A DNA stretch of 50,392 nucleotides from Candidatus Sulfotelmatobacter sp. (GTDB lineage: Bacteria > Acidobacteriota > Terriglobia > Terriglobales > Acidobacteriaceae). Shown piece by piece: positions 35,275-43,669 of this stretch. The translations under genes and the position numbers were made by a program. The notes under the pieces are model-generated. The model was not told the DNA's origin. It did no database searches and saw nothing but the letters and a program-made list of their open reading frames with translations. Every line of letters starts with the position of its first letter. The first letter of the stretch is position 1. The DNA is taken from the NCBI GenBank assembly GCA_017883385.1, contig JADGNQ010000028.1, forward strand, positions 1-50,392. Direction: 5' to 3'.

Positions 35275-35841
35275 ATGACGGTCACGATGCTGATTGTTGT
35301 CGCCGTCCTCGCACTGGCAGTTGGGCTCTTCGTGTTTCGCGCCATCCCGGGAGTGCGTGCCTACTTCGCCTACCGCGGCAAACGGCTGGTGACTTGCCCC
35401 GAAACCCACAAAGCGGAAGCCGTAGATGTCGCTGCGACAGAAGCGGCCGTGGGCGCCTTTCTTTCCGAGCCTACGTTGCGTCTCACCGAGTGTTCACGCT
35501 GGCCCGAGCGTCAGGACTGCGGCCAGGACTGCCTGCAACAGATCGAGATCGATCCGCAGAACTGCCTGGTTTGGAATATCGTCTCGAACTGGTATGAAGG
35601 GAAGAGTTGCGTATTTTGCCGCAAGCAGATCGGCCCGCTTCATCACATTGATCATGTCCCTGCGTTGCTGGGGCCAGATCACGTGACGGTCGAGTGGAAG
35701 CTGATCCGCCCGCAGCAGTTGATGGAGGTCTTCGAGAGCCACCGCCCCGTCTGCTGGAACTGTCACGTCACGGAAAGCTTCCGGCGCCTGCATCCCGAGC
35801 TTGTCGTTAACCGGCAACCGGAACCGAAGCGCACATTCTAA
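35275..35841 (+). CDS. Membrane-anchored multi-Cys protein with one CxxCH motif
   Basis: I do not recognise this 188-aa protein. It has one N-terminal membrane helix (TMLIVVAVLALAVGLFVFRA) and a soluble part rich in cysteine and histidine: CPETHK, a CSRWPERQDCGQDC cluster, CVFCRKQIGPLHHIDH and VCWNCHVTESFRRL. CWNCH is a heme c attachment signature (CxxCH), but one such motif can arise in zinc proteins, and the CxxC pair CVFC with CWNC and the HHIDH cluster could instead form a zinc or Fe-S site. GGAGGT is spaced five bases before ATG 35275. Its stop overlaps that of the convergent gene by 4 bp. The sidedness of the soluble domain is not clear. Confidence 0.65.
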   Translation: MTVTMLIVVAVLALAVGLFVFRAIPGVRAYFAYRGKRLVTCPETHKAEAVDVAATEAAVGAFLSEPTLRLTECSRWPERQDCGQDCLQQIEIDPQNCLVWNIVSNWYEGKSCVFCRKQIGPLHHIDHVPALLGPDHVTVEWKLIRPQQLMEVFESHRPVCWNCHVTESFRRLHPELVVNRQPEPKRTF

Positions 35842-36650
35842 GGCAGTAGTGTCTTGTCCGGATCGTGCTTGTGCTGCATTTTGCGGTGGATGTCCGGCCA
35901 GAATTCCTTCATCAGGTTCGAGACACCGTCCCACATGTCCAACATTCCGTACGTGCCCAGGTTCCGGCCCAGCGTGCGATCTTCCGGTGCGTGGTAAACA
36001 TTCGAGAGGCCCGCGGCCGCGGCATTCCCAATCAGTTCGGAATAGTTGAAGCGGCTGTGTCCGGAATCCGTTCGGGCCACGACCAACCGGCTCAGGGTGT
36101 AAAAAGTACGGTGAGAAAAACTGCCGTGTCCCAACTGGTAGTAGCGCGGATCTTCGTGGAGCATGCTCGGGAAGATCGCGGTGGTCATGTAAGTGCCGAT
36201 TCCATTGTCGGCAAAAGATGCGCCATAGCGTTTGCCATACGCCCCCCAGCCCTGTCCCCAGGATTTCGGAGCATTATTGGCCTGATCGATTGCGGCCAGG
36301 GTTCCGATGAATGGGAATGTGAAATAGTCCAACACCCCGGCTGTGGCCAGCCTGTATTTCTGGCCGCTTGAAATCGGCGGCAGCGTTTCGGCATTTTCGA
36401 CGGTGCCGTAGTTCGGCATTACCGTCAGTATGCGGTCGTTGATGGTCCCGGTTTCCTTTTCCAGCTTGGTCTTGCCTTCTCGCGCGCCCGGCTTGGCATC
36501 GTCCGAAGCCTCCTGTCCACTTGGCGTCGTTGGTGTCTGCTGGTTTGTTGAGGTGGAAGCCGGTGCTTCCGCTTGCTGCGCGGCACACGGAAGCGACAGC
36601 ACGCCGCCGATGGCGAGGCACGAAACAGTGAAGTTCCAGAAGCTTTTCAA
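35838..36650 (-). CDS. Exported protein of unknown function
   Basis: This 270-aa protein starts with a signal peptide (FWNFTVSCLAIGGVLSLPCA then AQQAEA), followed by a Ser/Thr/Pro/Gln-rich linker to about residue 60 and a globular part. Phrases such as YFTFPFIGTLAAIDQANNAP, SFADNGIGTYMTTAIFPSML, HEDPRYYQLGHGS and FNYSELIGNAAAAGLSNVYH look conserved and recall exported proteins often seen in Acidobacteriota, for which I know no function. The repeated aromatic and glycine pattern would suit an outer-membrane or periplasmic location. It ends overlapping the convergent multi-Cys gene. Confidence 0.65.
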   Translation of the reverse strand: MKSFWNFTVSCLAIGGVLSLPCAAQQAEAPASTSTNQQTPTTPSGQEASDDAKPGAREGKTKLEKETGTINDRILTVMPNYGTVENAETLPPISSGQKYRLATAGVLDYFTFPFIGTLAAIDQANNAPKSWGQGWGAYGKRYGASFADNGIGTYMTTAIFPSMLHEDPRYYQLGHGSFSHRTFYTLSRLVVARTDSGHSRFNYSELIGNAAAAGLSNVYHAPEDRTLGRNLGTYGMLDMWDGVSNLMKEFWPDIHRKMQHKHDPDKTLLP

Positions 36651-36780
36651 ACGCTATTCCCCATTCGCGCCTGCTGGTGTCACAGACGCTTTGTGATCCA
36701 TCTTACCAAGACAGTTTCTCTGCGAAGGGGATTGCTACAGAACTTTACATTACCCTCGTGTGCTTGACCGGACGAGGATG

Positions 36781-36813
36781 GGGCACCGCGGAGTTTTCAC
36801 GTCCGCGATGCCC
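36781..36813. other. 12-bp near-perfect hairpin after the TonB-receptor gene
   Basis: GGGCACCGCGGA (36781-36792) pairs with TCCGCGATGCCC (36802-36813) with one mismatch. It lies 22 bp past the receptor stop on the minus strand but lacks a T-run, so it may be a processing or factor-assisted end. Confidence 0.5.
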
Positions 36814-36834
36814 AGGTTTCGCGGGTGCCTCCTT

Positions 36835-39600
36835 CTAGAAGTGGAACGCCACCTCCGCCGTAACCGTCCGCGGGGTCACGTAGTGTGTCCCGCTGAACGT
36901 AGATAGGAAGTTGTAGAGCGCATACTTGTTGGTCACGTTGATGGCGGTCAGCCGCAGGCTCACCTTGTACTTGTCGCCCTTGAATAGGTTGTCATGCCCA
37001 ATGGCCACGTCGAACAGGCTCCTCGGCGCGATCCGCGGAGGATTGTGGTCATCGTTCTCGGTATTCGCGGCCGGCACCTGCAACAGAGTCGACCCGAATT
37101 GCGACACAGGGCATGGATTGGGCAGCGCTTGCGTCGGAGTAGCACGCAGCGATCCGCAGAACAAGCCAGCTTCGAATTCCTCATCCGCGCTGAGAGGAAT
37201 TCCGAACGAGTCCGTCATCGCTATCGCTGGCTGGCCCGTCGATGTAGTGGTCGTCTGCGCGCAGTTACCGCCGTAGCAAGGAGTCTGCCCTGCGACCAGT
37301 CCGCTGTCATAGCGCCAGTTGAACCCGAACCACGGTCCGGTTTTCCAGGGCTGGTACTGCAGGTGTGTAGTCAGATTGAATTTCTCGTCGTGATCGATCC
37401 GGAAGGGGACTGAGCCTCCGGCCAACACCGCCGACGGGACTGCGCCCGCTCCGCCGATCTGCGGCGTGAAGAACCGCGCCGCCACGCTGGAGAACACTGC
37501 TAGAGCCGAGAATCCATGAACGTTCGGTACGCTCACCCGGCCGGCATATCCCGGAATCTTCGACCTCTCCCATTCCACCGGAAATGTGATTGGAGTATTG
37601 CCGAGAATGCTGAAGTCGTACCCGTTGTGGGTGTATTTCCAGATGTACTCTCCGGAAAAGACCAGGTACCGCCCAAAAGCCTGCTGGATTCCTGCGTGAA
37701 ATTCATTGCGCCAGCCAGGGCTGAGAGGCGTTTCCTGACCTTGGGCAAAGCACCCAAGCAGCGGATTCAAAACAACGTTGTTGCACCCAACGCTGGCGAG
37801 GATGAGGTTTTCATTGAACGGCGTTTCCAGCACTCGCGCGTAGGAAGCGCGCAGCACCGTGTTGGTTTTCTTGATGTTGTAAGCGACTCCCAGTCGCGGT
37901 TCGGCTTCGCGCTGGGTGGATAGGCCGTTGTAGAAATCGCCGCGCAGCCCAAGGTTCAGTGACCAGTTTCCCTTGGTGATGCTGTCCCGTACATAGAGGG
38001 CGAGTTCCTTCACATCAGTATGCCCGCTGAACGAATACAGGCTGCCTCCGCCAGGCTGTGTCAAATCGTACGGAAATAGGCTCGTGCACGGCGCAGCGAT
38101 AGCCTGGTGAGTAGTCGCGTTGTAGCACGGGATTCCATTCGCGTCCGCGAGCGAAGGCAGCAGCGTCGGGTCGACAATGCCAAGCCGGTCGTTCTCGTTG
38201 AGAAACGTCTGCTGATAAACCACTCCCGCCTTCAAGTTGTGAATCCCCTTGACGTAGGAGAGATCGGAGCGCAGCCCCGCATTAGTGAGGTTGCGGCTCT
38301 GTCCCACGGTCTCCCGTTGCAGATTCGTCGGGCCGAGATCGGCGAACGGATTGCCGCTGGGGTAGTAGTTGAACTGGTCGCGCCGGACAAAGCCGCCCAG
38401 CGTAAACACGGAGTTCGCGCTAATCAGGCGGGTCCACGAGGGAGCGATGTTAAACGTCTTGATCTGCGAACGCTGGTCCGCGGCTCCGACAACATTGCCG
38501 TTCGGGTCGAGCCCACCGTTGTCCACTACAACCCCATTCCACGGCGTCGCGCTCTGGGAATCGAACGTGTTCGGCGTCTGGAACCACGATCGCGTGTAGC
38601 CAAGATTGACGTGAATCGAGTCCGCTGCGGAGACTTGATAGTCCACCCGGTCGAACAAATTCTCCTCGTTCCCCTTGTCGTGCATCACGATAAACTCCGG
38701 AGGATCCAAAAAACGCCCGCTGTTCAGCCCGCTCGCCGAAATGAAGTTTCCCCAGTTTTTGCCTCCGTAGGCGAGATTGAAGTCAACATTCGAGGTGCCA
38801 AACGAGCCATAGGAAGTCGTCAGACTGCCGTGAGGAGTGGTGACGCCCTGCCCCGACTGGGTGGTGACGTTTATGACGACGCTCGTCTTATCGCCATACT
38901 CCGCCGGCGGCGCGCCCGCGATCACCTCCATCGACTGGATCGCGTCCAGCGGAATCTGATTGGAAAAAATCTTGCTCTGCTGATCCGTGATGGGCTGGCC
39001 ATCTACGGAGAACGAATTCTCCGCGTGGTCCCCCAATCCATGGAAAAGGCCATTCGAGTCGGCGGAGATTCCAGGGGTGGACAGCGTCACCAGCGAACTT
39101 ACCGACGACGATTGGCTTTCCAGGGGCAGCTTGTCAAACAATCCGCGGTCCACGTCGGTGTGAAACGTCGGATCGTTTTCCACCAGGTCGCCGCCTTCCG
39201 CTTCCACGGTCACTGCCGTGGTCGACCCAGCGACCTCGAGCTTGATCGAAACGCTGATCGGCACCGACGAGCGCGGTTCCACATCCCGCGCGTAGACCAT
39301 GAATCCGGTCGCCACGACGCTGAGGTGGTAGGGATTGAACGGAATGTTCGTGAACGCGAACTTCCCCGCGCTGTCGGTAGTCGCGAAACGATCAAACTCG
39401 CTGACTGGGTTGTGGAGTTCCACTTTGGCGTTGGGGACGACAGCTCCGGTTGGGTCGAGCACCGTGCCGTCTACAGAACCGGAATTACCCACGGATTGCG
39501 CGCCCGCGATCGTGACGGCAAACGATAGTACGATCGCAACCGATGCAGCGAAGTGCCACGCACATGAATACCGAGAAGAATGACGATGGAACGTAGGCAT
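36835..39600 (-). CDS. TonB-dependent outer-membrane receptor with carboxypeptidase-regulatory-like domain
   Basis: This 921-aa protein has a signal peptide (FAASVAIVLSFAVTIAGAQ), an N-terminal Ig-like carboxypeptidase-regulatory domain (GSVDGTVLDPTGAVVPNAKVEL...DSAGKFAFTNIP), a plug domain (around SFSVDGQPITDQ and PPAEYGDKTSVVINVTT) and a long beta barrel ending in VTAEVAFHF with terminal Phe. This architecture is expanded in Acidobacteriota and Bacteroidota for uptake of oligomers or chelates; the ligand is unknown. There is no obvious TonB box. AGGAGGGG precedes the start. A small His/Cys secreted protein lies directly upstream on the same strand and may be co-expressed. Confidence 0.93.
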   Translation of the reverse strand: MPTFHRHSSRYSCAWHFAASVAIVLSFAVTIAGAQSVGNSGSVDGTVLDPTGAVVPNAKVELHNPVSEFDRFATTDSAGKFAFTNIPFNPYHLSVVATGFMVYARDVEPRSSVPISVSIKLEVAGSTTAVTVEAEGGDLVENDPTFHTDVDRGLFDKLPLESQSSSVSSLVTLSTPGISADSNGLFHGLGDHAENSFSVDGQPITDQQSKIFSNQIPLDAIQSMEVIAGAPPAEYGDKTSVVINVTTQSGQGVTTPHGSLTTSYGSFGTSNVDFNLAYGGKNWGNFISASGLNSGRFLDPPEFIVMHDKGNEENLFDRVDYQVSAADSIHVNLGYTRSWFQTPNTFDSQSATPWNGVVVDNGGLDPNGNVVGAADQRSQIKTFNIAPSWTRLISANSVFTLGGFVRRDQFNYYPSGNPFADLGPTNLQRETVGQSRNLTNAGLRSDLSYVKGIHNLKAGVVYQQTFLNENDRLGIVDPTLLPSLADANGIPCYNATTHQAIAAPCTSLFPYDLTQPGGGSLYSFSGHTDVKELALYVRDSITKGNWSLNLGLRGDFYNGLSTQREAEPRLGVAYNIKKTNTVLRASYARVLETPFNENLILASVGCNNVVLNPLLGCFAQGQETPLSPGWRNEFHAGIQQAFGRYLVFSGEYIWKYTHNGYDFSILGNTPITFPVEWERSKIPGYAGRVSVPNVHGFSALAVFSSVAARFFTPQIGGAGAVPSAVLAGGSVPFRIDHDEKFNLTTHLQYQPWKTGPWFGFNWRYDSGLVAGQTPCYGGNCAQTTTTSTGQPAIAMTDSFGIPLSADEEFEAGLFCGSLRATPTQALPNPCPVSQFGSTLLQVPAANTENDDHNPPRIAPRSLFDVAIGHDNLFKGDKYKVSLRLTAINVTNKYALYNFLSTFSGTHYVTPRTVTAEVAFHF

Positions 39601-39702
39601 AAGCCCCTCCTGATATGAAAAGGAAAATAGGGAATCGGCCGGCCCTGACGTTCACACGTCAAGCGGGAGCATCAGGCCGGAACTTTCAATTTGTGAGGAT
39701 CC

Positions 39703-39972
39703 CTACAGAACAGGAGGACCGCGAATTCCGAGCTCAGAGAAATCGAACCGGGCTTTCGCGACGACGTCTACTTCTCGCAGCCGACCGATCGCGGTAAACA
39801 CCGGAGCGGCCAGGCTGGAACTTATAGTGGGGCGGGTGCTGTGCGCCGCCACGCAAATCGAGCAGGAAGCAGCGCCGGTCTGGCTCGGGTGATTGTGGGT
39901 AGACTCCGCCGCCACCGTCCACAACATCAGGGACAGGCAGAGCCACGCCGACCATCGCACCCACAAACGCAT
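39703..39972 (-). CDS. Small exported His/Cys protein (DUF2946-like)
   Basis: This 89-aa protein has a hydrophobic N-terminus (WVRWSAWLCLSLMLWTVA) and then ESTHNHPSQTGAASCSICVAAHS, a compact set of histidines and a CxxC pair. Small proteins of this shape, some called DUF2946, often sit beside TonB receptors and are suspected of metal binding. It lies 102 bp upstream of the TonB-dependent receptor on the same strand. Metal binding and a partnership with the receptor are inference. The C-terminal half has no motif I can name. Confidence 0.55.
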   Translation of the reverse strand: MRLWVRWSAWLCLSLMLWTVAAESTHNHPSQTGAASCSICVAAHSTRPTISSSLAAPVFTAIGRLREVDVVAKARFDFSELGIRGPPVL

Positions 39973-40310
39973 CGACTACCCCAGACAACGCTTTCCTGCT
40001 TTGGGATTAGACGCTGTTGAGCTTATAACGGTTATCCAACCCAAGGCAATGCCCGGCAAGTTACTATAGAAGTGGACGTTCATCATGGCCTAACCTGTGT
40101 GAGAATTCTCGGTTGCAGCGACGAACGAAGTCCGAAAGCACAGCCGCGGAGCGGCGCAAGAGTCCAGCCCACAGCGTAAGCTGTGGGTGGGACCGAGGAA
40201 AATCGACAAGCCCCGGGGGCGTAAGAAGCAGTATTCTGTTCTGACCCGGAGTTCACACATCGAAGGGCCAGTAGTCCGGTAACGCACTCATATCAAACGA
40301 GAGGTAATGC
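39973..40310. other. Intergenic region with a multi-part repeat element
   Basis: About 340 bp between divergent genes. From about 40110 to 40235 it holds what looks like a mobile-type intergenic repeat: GCAGCGACGAACGAAGTCCG, CGGAGCGGCGCAAGAG, and a perfect hairpin CCCACAGC-GTAA-GCTGTGGG (40168-40187) with a tetraloop, then CCCCGGGGGCG. No T-run follows. AGAGGTA before 40311 is the likely ribosome-binding site for the next gene. Confidence 0.5.
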
Positions 40311-40562
40311 ATGGCAGAACCAACCTACGAAGAACTGAAAGCGAAGCTGTCTCAACTGGAAAAGGAAGTCGAAACCAAGAAGCGCAGCGGCGACCTGATA
40401 TTTAAAGTGGGCGAGAAGGGCGGCGTCAGCGTCTACGGCCTGGGACGTTTCCCGGTCACTCTCTACTACGAGCAATGGAATCGCCTGCTCGGCGCAGCCA
40501 ACGAGATCAAGAGCTTCATGGAAGAAAACAAGTCGAAGCTAAAGCTCAAAGAACAGGGATAA
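40311..40562 (+). CDS. Small conserved-looking protein of unknown function (83 aa)
   Basis: The 83-aa product has a coiled-coil N-terminus (YEELKAKLSQLEKEVETKKR) and a compact domain with KVGEKGGVSVYGLGRFPVTL and a C-terminal helix EIKSFMEENKSKLKLKEQ. The GxVSVYGLGRFPVTLY phrase recurs, as I recall, in small proteins of many bacterial phyla with no assigned function. AGAGGTA precedes the ATG by five bases. It stands alone, followed by a hairpin repeat and a long non-coding stretch. Confidence 0.7.
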   Translation: MAEPTYEELKAKLSQLEKEVETKKRSGDLIFKVGEKGGVSVYGLGRFPVTLYYEQWNRLLGAANEIKSFMEENKSKLKLKEQG

Positions 40563-40604
40563 CAGGAAGGACCACACCGCCCGTCCGAAGGATATCCGAG
40601 GGTG

Positions 40605-40645
40605 CCCCATCCTAACGTCGCGTTCTCTGCGACGTTAGGGTGGGG
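40605..40645. repeat. 17-bp-stem hairpin repeat
   Basis: CCCCATCCTAACGTCGC (40605-40621) pairs with GCGACGTTAGGGTGGGG (40629-40645) over 17 bp with one G-T. It is the second copy of the element at 26584-26617 and may terminate the 83-aa gene on the plus strand, though only a short T stretch (ACTTTGA) follows. Confidence 0.85.
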
Positions 40646-41158
40646 ACTTTGACCTTCGTCTTCGTTTTTGCTGCGCCCACCCGCAGATTCTCCGCACCGG
40701 TATACACCGGCGTAGCATCTCCGCTCATCGACCCCAAGCTTCCACTCTTCGCAAGGAAACGGCGACCGGAACCCGACCAGAGTTTTCCTCAGGCTCCATG
40801 TGACGTCCAACCTTGACCTTGAACCTCAAAGAGCAGATCATCGTCAAGGCGGAAGCGGTGTAGGAAGAAGCCGCGAATGATGGTCTAAGTCCTTTGTTGT
40901 CAATATTTTGACCTCTAAACCCTTGGGGCTCAAGATTTTGCAGACCATTTTTGCAAACCCCGCGCCAGTCAAGCCTTTCAGAGGGTAGGGGGGAGGGGGG
41001 TACCCCTTGGGACCGCCCCTTTTCCCGAAATGAAACCCGCTCGCGCTGCCCCACAGAGGTGAAAGTCCGGAGTTTTTTTTCGGGAGATATCCACACGATC
41101 AGGCGATCCGGGCTACTGCTCGAACAACCAGTCGCTTACCAGACCCCAACGTACCCAC

Positions 41159-41190
41159 CTGAGAACTGAGAACCGGGAACTGAGAACTGC
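41159..41190. repeat. CTGAGAACTGAGAACC simple repeat, second array
   Basis: Four degenerate CTGAGAA/CCGGGAA units in tandem, almost the same as 25294-25324, immediately before the glycosyltransferase promoter. Confidence 0.7.
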
Positions 41191-41199
41191 TTTTCGGTC

Positions 41200-41205
41200 T
41201 ATAAT
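41200..41205 (+). promoter_or_regulatory. TATAAT box close to the glycosyltransferase start
   Basis: A consensus TATAAT ends only nine bases before the GTG start at 41215, so transcription would begin at or next to the start codon and the mRNA would be leaderless. No good -35 is seen. Confidence 0.5.
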
Positions 41206-41214
41206 CAAGGGACT

Positions 41215-42192
41215 GTGCCCAAGTTCTCCATCGTCGTCCCGCTGCACAACGAGCAAGAGAACGTGACCGACCTCTACGACCGCCTGAAAGTGGTAATGGA
41301 GACCCACGGTGAAACCTTCGAAATCGTGCTCGTGGACGACGGCTCCAGCGATCAGACCTTTGCCATGCTGCGCGAGATCGCGGCAGTCGACAGTCGTGTG
41401 ACGGTGGTCAAGCTGCGCCGCAACTTCGGCCAAACCGCTGGACTTGCAGCCGGTTTCGACCACGCCCGCGGCGAGTACATCATCGCCATGGATGGCGATC
41501 TGCAGCACGACCCCAACGACATCCCGCTGTTCCTGGAAAAGATTGCTGCCGGCTACGACATTGTCAGCGGATGGCGCAAGGTGCGCGTCGACAATTACTG
41601 GATGCGCCGCGTCCCGTCGCGCATCGCCAACTGGATGATGGCCAAGATCAGCGGCGTCGATATCCACGACTTCGGCACCACGTTCAAGGCCTACCGCCGC
41701 GACATTCTCGATCAGGTGCCACTCTACGGCGAACTGCACCGCTTCATTCCAGCCTTGGCTTCGTGGCACGGCGCGACGATCTGTGAAGTGCCCATCCGCA
41801 ATGTGAACCGCGAACGCGGCGTTTCTCACTACGGCATCACGCGCACGTTCCGCGTGTTCTTTGATCTGCTGACGATTCGTTTCCTGCTGCGTTATCTGTC
41901 GCGCCCGCTGCACTTTTTCGGCAGCTTCGGCATGGCGAGCATTTTCGGCGGCAGCGCCATCGTGCTCTGGCTTGGCTTGGAGAAGTTTTTGCGCCACGTT
42001 CCGGTCATGGGCGAGCATGGCCCATTGATGATGGCTGCTCTAGGCCTGCTGCTCGGCGGATTGAACCTGCTCGCGATCGGCCTGCTGGGAGAAATGCAAG
42101 TCCGCCACTACCACGAACCCAGCCGCCGCGCCCCCTATTCCGTCGATCGTGTCCTCCGTTCGCAAAACGAAGAACACAGCGTCTCGGAGTAA
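41215..42192 (+). CDS. Glycosyltransferase family 2 (polyprenol-phosphate glycosyltransferase-like) membrane protein
   Basis: This 325-aa protein has an N-terminal GT-A domain (SIVVPLHNEQENV, IVLVDDGSSDQT, KLRRNFGQTAGLAAGF, the DxD-like IAMDGDLQHDP and GTTFKAYRRDIL) followed by two C-terminal membrane helices (FGMASIFGGSAIVLWLGL and MMAALGLLLGGLNLLAIGLL). This layout is that of DPM1/ArnC-like enzymes that load a sugar onto a polyprenyl phosphate at the cytoplasmic membrane. The sugar cannot be told. GTG at 41215 is the only start that leaves the domain complete. It is followed by a palindromic repeat, so it may be monocistronic. Confidence 0.9.
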   Translation: MPKFSIVVPLHNEQENVTDLYDRLKVVMETHGETFEIVLVDDGSSDQTFAMLREIAAVDSRVTVVKLRRNFGQTAGLAAGFDHARGEYIIAMDGDLQHDPNDIPLFLEKIAAGYDIVSGWRKVRVDNYWMRRVPSRIANWMMAKISGVDIHDFGTTFKAYRRDILDQVPLYGELHRFIPALASWHGATICEVPIRNVNRERGVSHYGITRTFRVFFDLLTIRFLLRYLSRPLHFFGSFGMASIFGGSAIVLWLGLEKFLRHVPVMGEHGPLMMAALGLLLGGLNLLAIGLLGEMQVRHYHEPSRRAPYSVDRVLRSQNEEHSVSE

Positions 42193-42203
42193 GCCCGATT
42201 CGT

Positions 42204-42227
42204 AGAGACGTAGCTTGCTACGTCTCT
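42204..42227. repeat. AGAGACGTAGC palindromic repeat
   Basis: AGAGACGTAGC-TT-GCTACGTCTCT is a perfect 11-bp hairpin 11 bp after the glycosyltransferase stop, same family as 12171-12238 and 29627-29648. A degenerate TTTGTGTACCTTCGTGCCCT stretch at 42371-42390 resembles, in reverse sense, CGGAGACACAGAGGCACGG at 980-998. Confidence 0.8.
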
Positions 42228-42418
42228 CCTAACCACCTGCTGATCTGCCCGGATCTTCCAGCGCTCTTCGTACTTAGCTCCATTGCGGAGGCGGTTGCCC
42301 GTTCTCGCGGCCACACGATGAAGTCAGTCATCGGAGCGTTCCGCGGAGGCTTTCATTCGTAGAGATTTCCTTTGTGTACCTTCGTGCCCTTGGTGGTTTA
42401 TGTCCTCGCCTGCGGGCG

Positions 42419-42424
42419 TATAAT
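42419..42424 (+). promoter_or_regulatory. TATAAT -10 box of the aminotransferase gene
   Basis: TATAAT lies 46 bp before the ATG at 42471. No clear -35 is found at 17 bp, only GC-rich sequence with CTCGCC, so an extended or activator-dependent promoter is possible. Confidence 0.45.
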
Positions 42425-42470
42425 GTGCCGTTTGTCGTTCCGCGAGTTTTCCAGCCGGAGTTCTAAAAAT

Positions 42471-43664
42471 ATGGAGAAGGCCATCCAACACGAATTGCAA
42501 CTCGCCCGTCGGATGTCGCGGCTGGGCACCGAGACTGCTTTTGAAGTTTTGAACAAAGCGCGTGCACTGGAGCGCCAAGGCAAGAGCATCATTCACCTCG
42601 AGATCGGCGAACCGGACTTCGACACGCCGTCGAACGTGGTCGAGGCGGGTATTGATGCTCTGCGCAAAGGCTGGACGCACTACGGTCCCTCCGCTGGCTT
42701 GCCGGATTTGCGTCAGGCACTAGCCGAATACGTCAGCCGTACGCGCGGCGTGAAAGTCACCAGCGACGAAGTGGTGGTCGTCCCCGGCGGCAAGCCGATT
42801 ATCTTCTTCACGATTCTGTCGCTCATTGATGAGGGAGATGAAGTTATCTACCCCAATCCCGGCTTTCCCATTTACGAGTCGATGATCCACTATGTTGGCG
42901 GACGCGCCGTGCCGATCCAGCTGCGCGAGGAACGCGACTTCTCACTCGACGTGAATGAACTAGCCTCGCTCATCAACGATCGCACCAAGCTAATCATCTT
43001 AAACTCACCCCAAAACCCAACCGGTGGCGTGCTGGAGCGCCGCGACATCGAGCAGATTGCGAAGGCGATCGGCGACCGTAACGTGTTTGTGTTATCCGAC
43101 GAAATCTACAGCCGCCTTCTGTTTGACGGAGGCCAGCACTTCTCCATCATGTCCGTGCCCGGAATGCAAGAGCGCACCATCCTGCTCGACGGCTTCTCGA
43201 AGACCTACGCCATGACCGGATGGCGCATGGGCTATGGCGTGATGCGTCCTGACCTGGCCGCGCACATGACGCGGTTGATGACCAACTCCAACTCGTGCAC
43301 GGCGAGCTTTACGCAGGTCGCGGGAATCGAAGCGATCCGTGGCGATCAGAGTTCCGTCGATCACATGCGCGACGAATTCCAGCGCCGCCGCGACGTTTTC
43401 GTGGCGGGACTGAACAAGATCAAAGGCTTCTCCTGCCGCATGCCCAAAGGCGCGTTCTACGTGTTCCCCAACATCACGAAGACGGGATGGAAGTCGAAGG
43501 CCCTCGCCGACGCACTGCTGGAGCAAGCGGGAGTAGCCGCGTTGTCGGGTACATCCTTCGGCGAATTCGGCGAAGGTTATCTGCGCTTCAGTGTGGCGAA
43601 TTCGCTTGAGAACTTGCAGCAGGCACTTGACCGCGTCGAGCAGTGGACGAAGAAGAACCTATAA
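42471..43664 (+). CDS. PLP-dependent aminotransferase (AspC/AlaA-like, class I)
   Basis: This 397-aa enzyme shows IIHLEIGEPDFDTP, HYGPSAGLPDLRQALAEY, the PLP-contacting LNSPQNPTGG, VLSDEIYSRLLF, the lysine in LDGFSKTYAMTGWRMGYG, and MPKGAFYVFPN near the end. These place it in the aspartate/alanine/aromatic aminotransferase group; the substrate is not resolvable by eye. GGAG lies ten bases before ATG 42471, and residues upstream of it are not conserved in character. The following small gene starts six bases after its stop. Confidence 0.9.
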   Translation: MEKAIQHELQLARRMSRLGTETAFEVLNKARALERQGKSIIHLEIGEPDFDTPSNVVEAGIDALRKGWTHYGPSAGLPDLRQALAEYVSRTRGVKVTSDEVVVVPGGKPIIFFTILSLIDEGDEVIYPNPGFPIYESMIHYVGGRAVPIQLREERDFSLDVNELASLINDRTKLIILNSPQNPTGGVLERRDIEQIAKAIGDRNVFVLSDEIYSRLLFDGGQHFSIMSVPGMQERTILLDGFSKTYAMTGWRMGYGVMRPDLAAHMTRLMTNSNSCTASFTQVAGIEAIRGDQSSVDHMRDEFQRRRDVFVAGLNKIKGFSCRMPKGAFYVFPNITKTGWKSKALADALLEQAGVAALSGTSFGEFGEGYLRFSVANSLENLQQALDRVEQWTKKNL

Positions 43665-43669
43665 CCGCT

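Larger units (their letters stand above)
40563..41214. other. 650-bp non-coding region with repeats and a G-rich tract
   Basis: No protein-like frame is visible. In order it contains the hairpin repeat at 40605-40645, an AT-richer segment at 40880-40965 (CAATATTTTGACC, CTCAAGATTTTGCAGACC, TTTTTGCAAACC) unlike its surroundings, a G-rich tract (GGGTAGGGGGGAGGGGGGT, 40983-41001) running into TACCCC, a TTTTTTTT run at 41073-41080, the simple repeat at 41159-41190, and the promoter of the glycosyltransferase gene. Confidence 0.55.

Noticed and set aside
38107..39528. 473-codon plus-strand frame opposite the TonB receptor
   Set aside because: Arg/Val-rich product with no recognisable domain, fully antisense to a clear TonB-dependent receptor.
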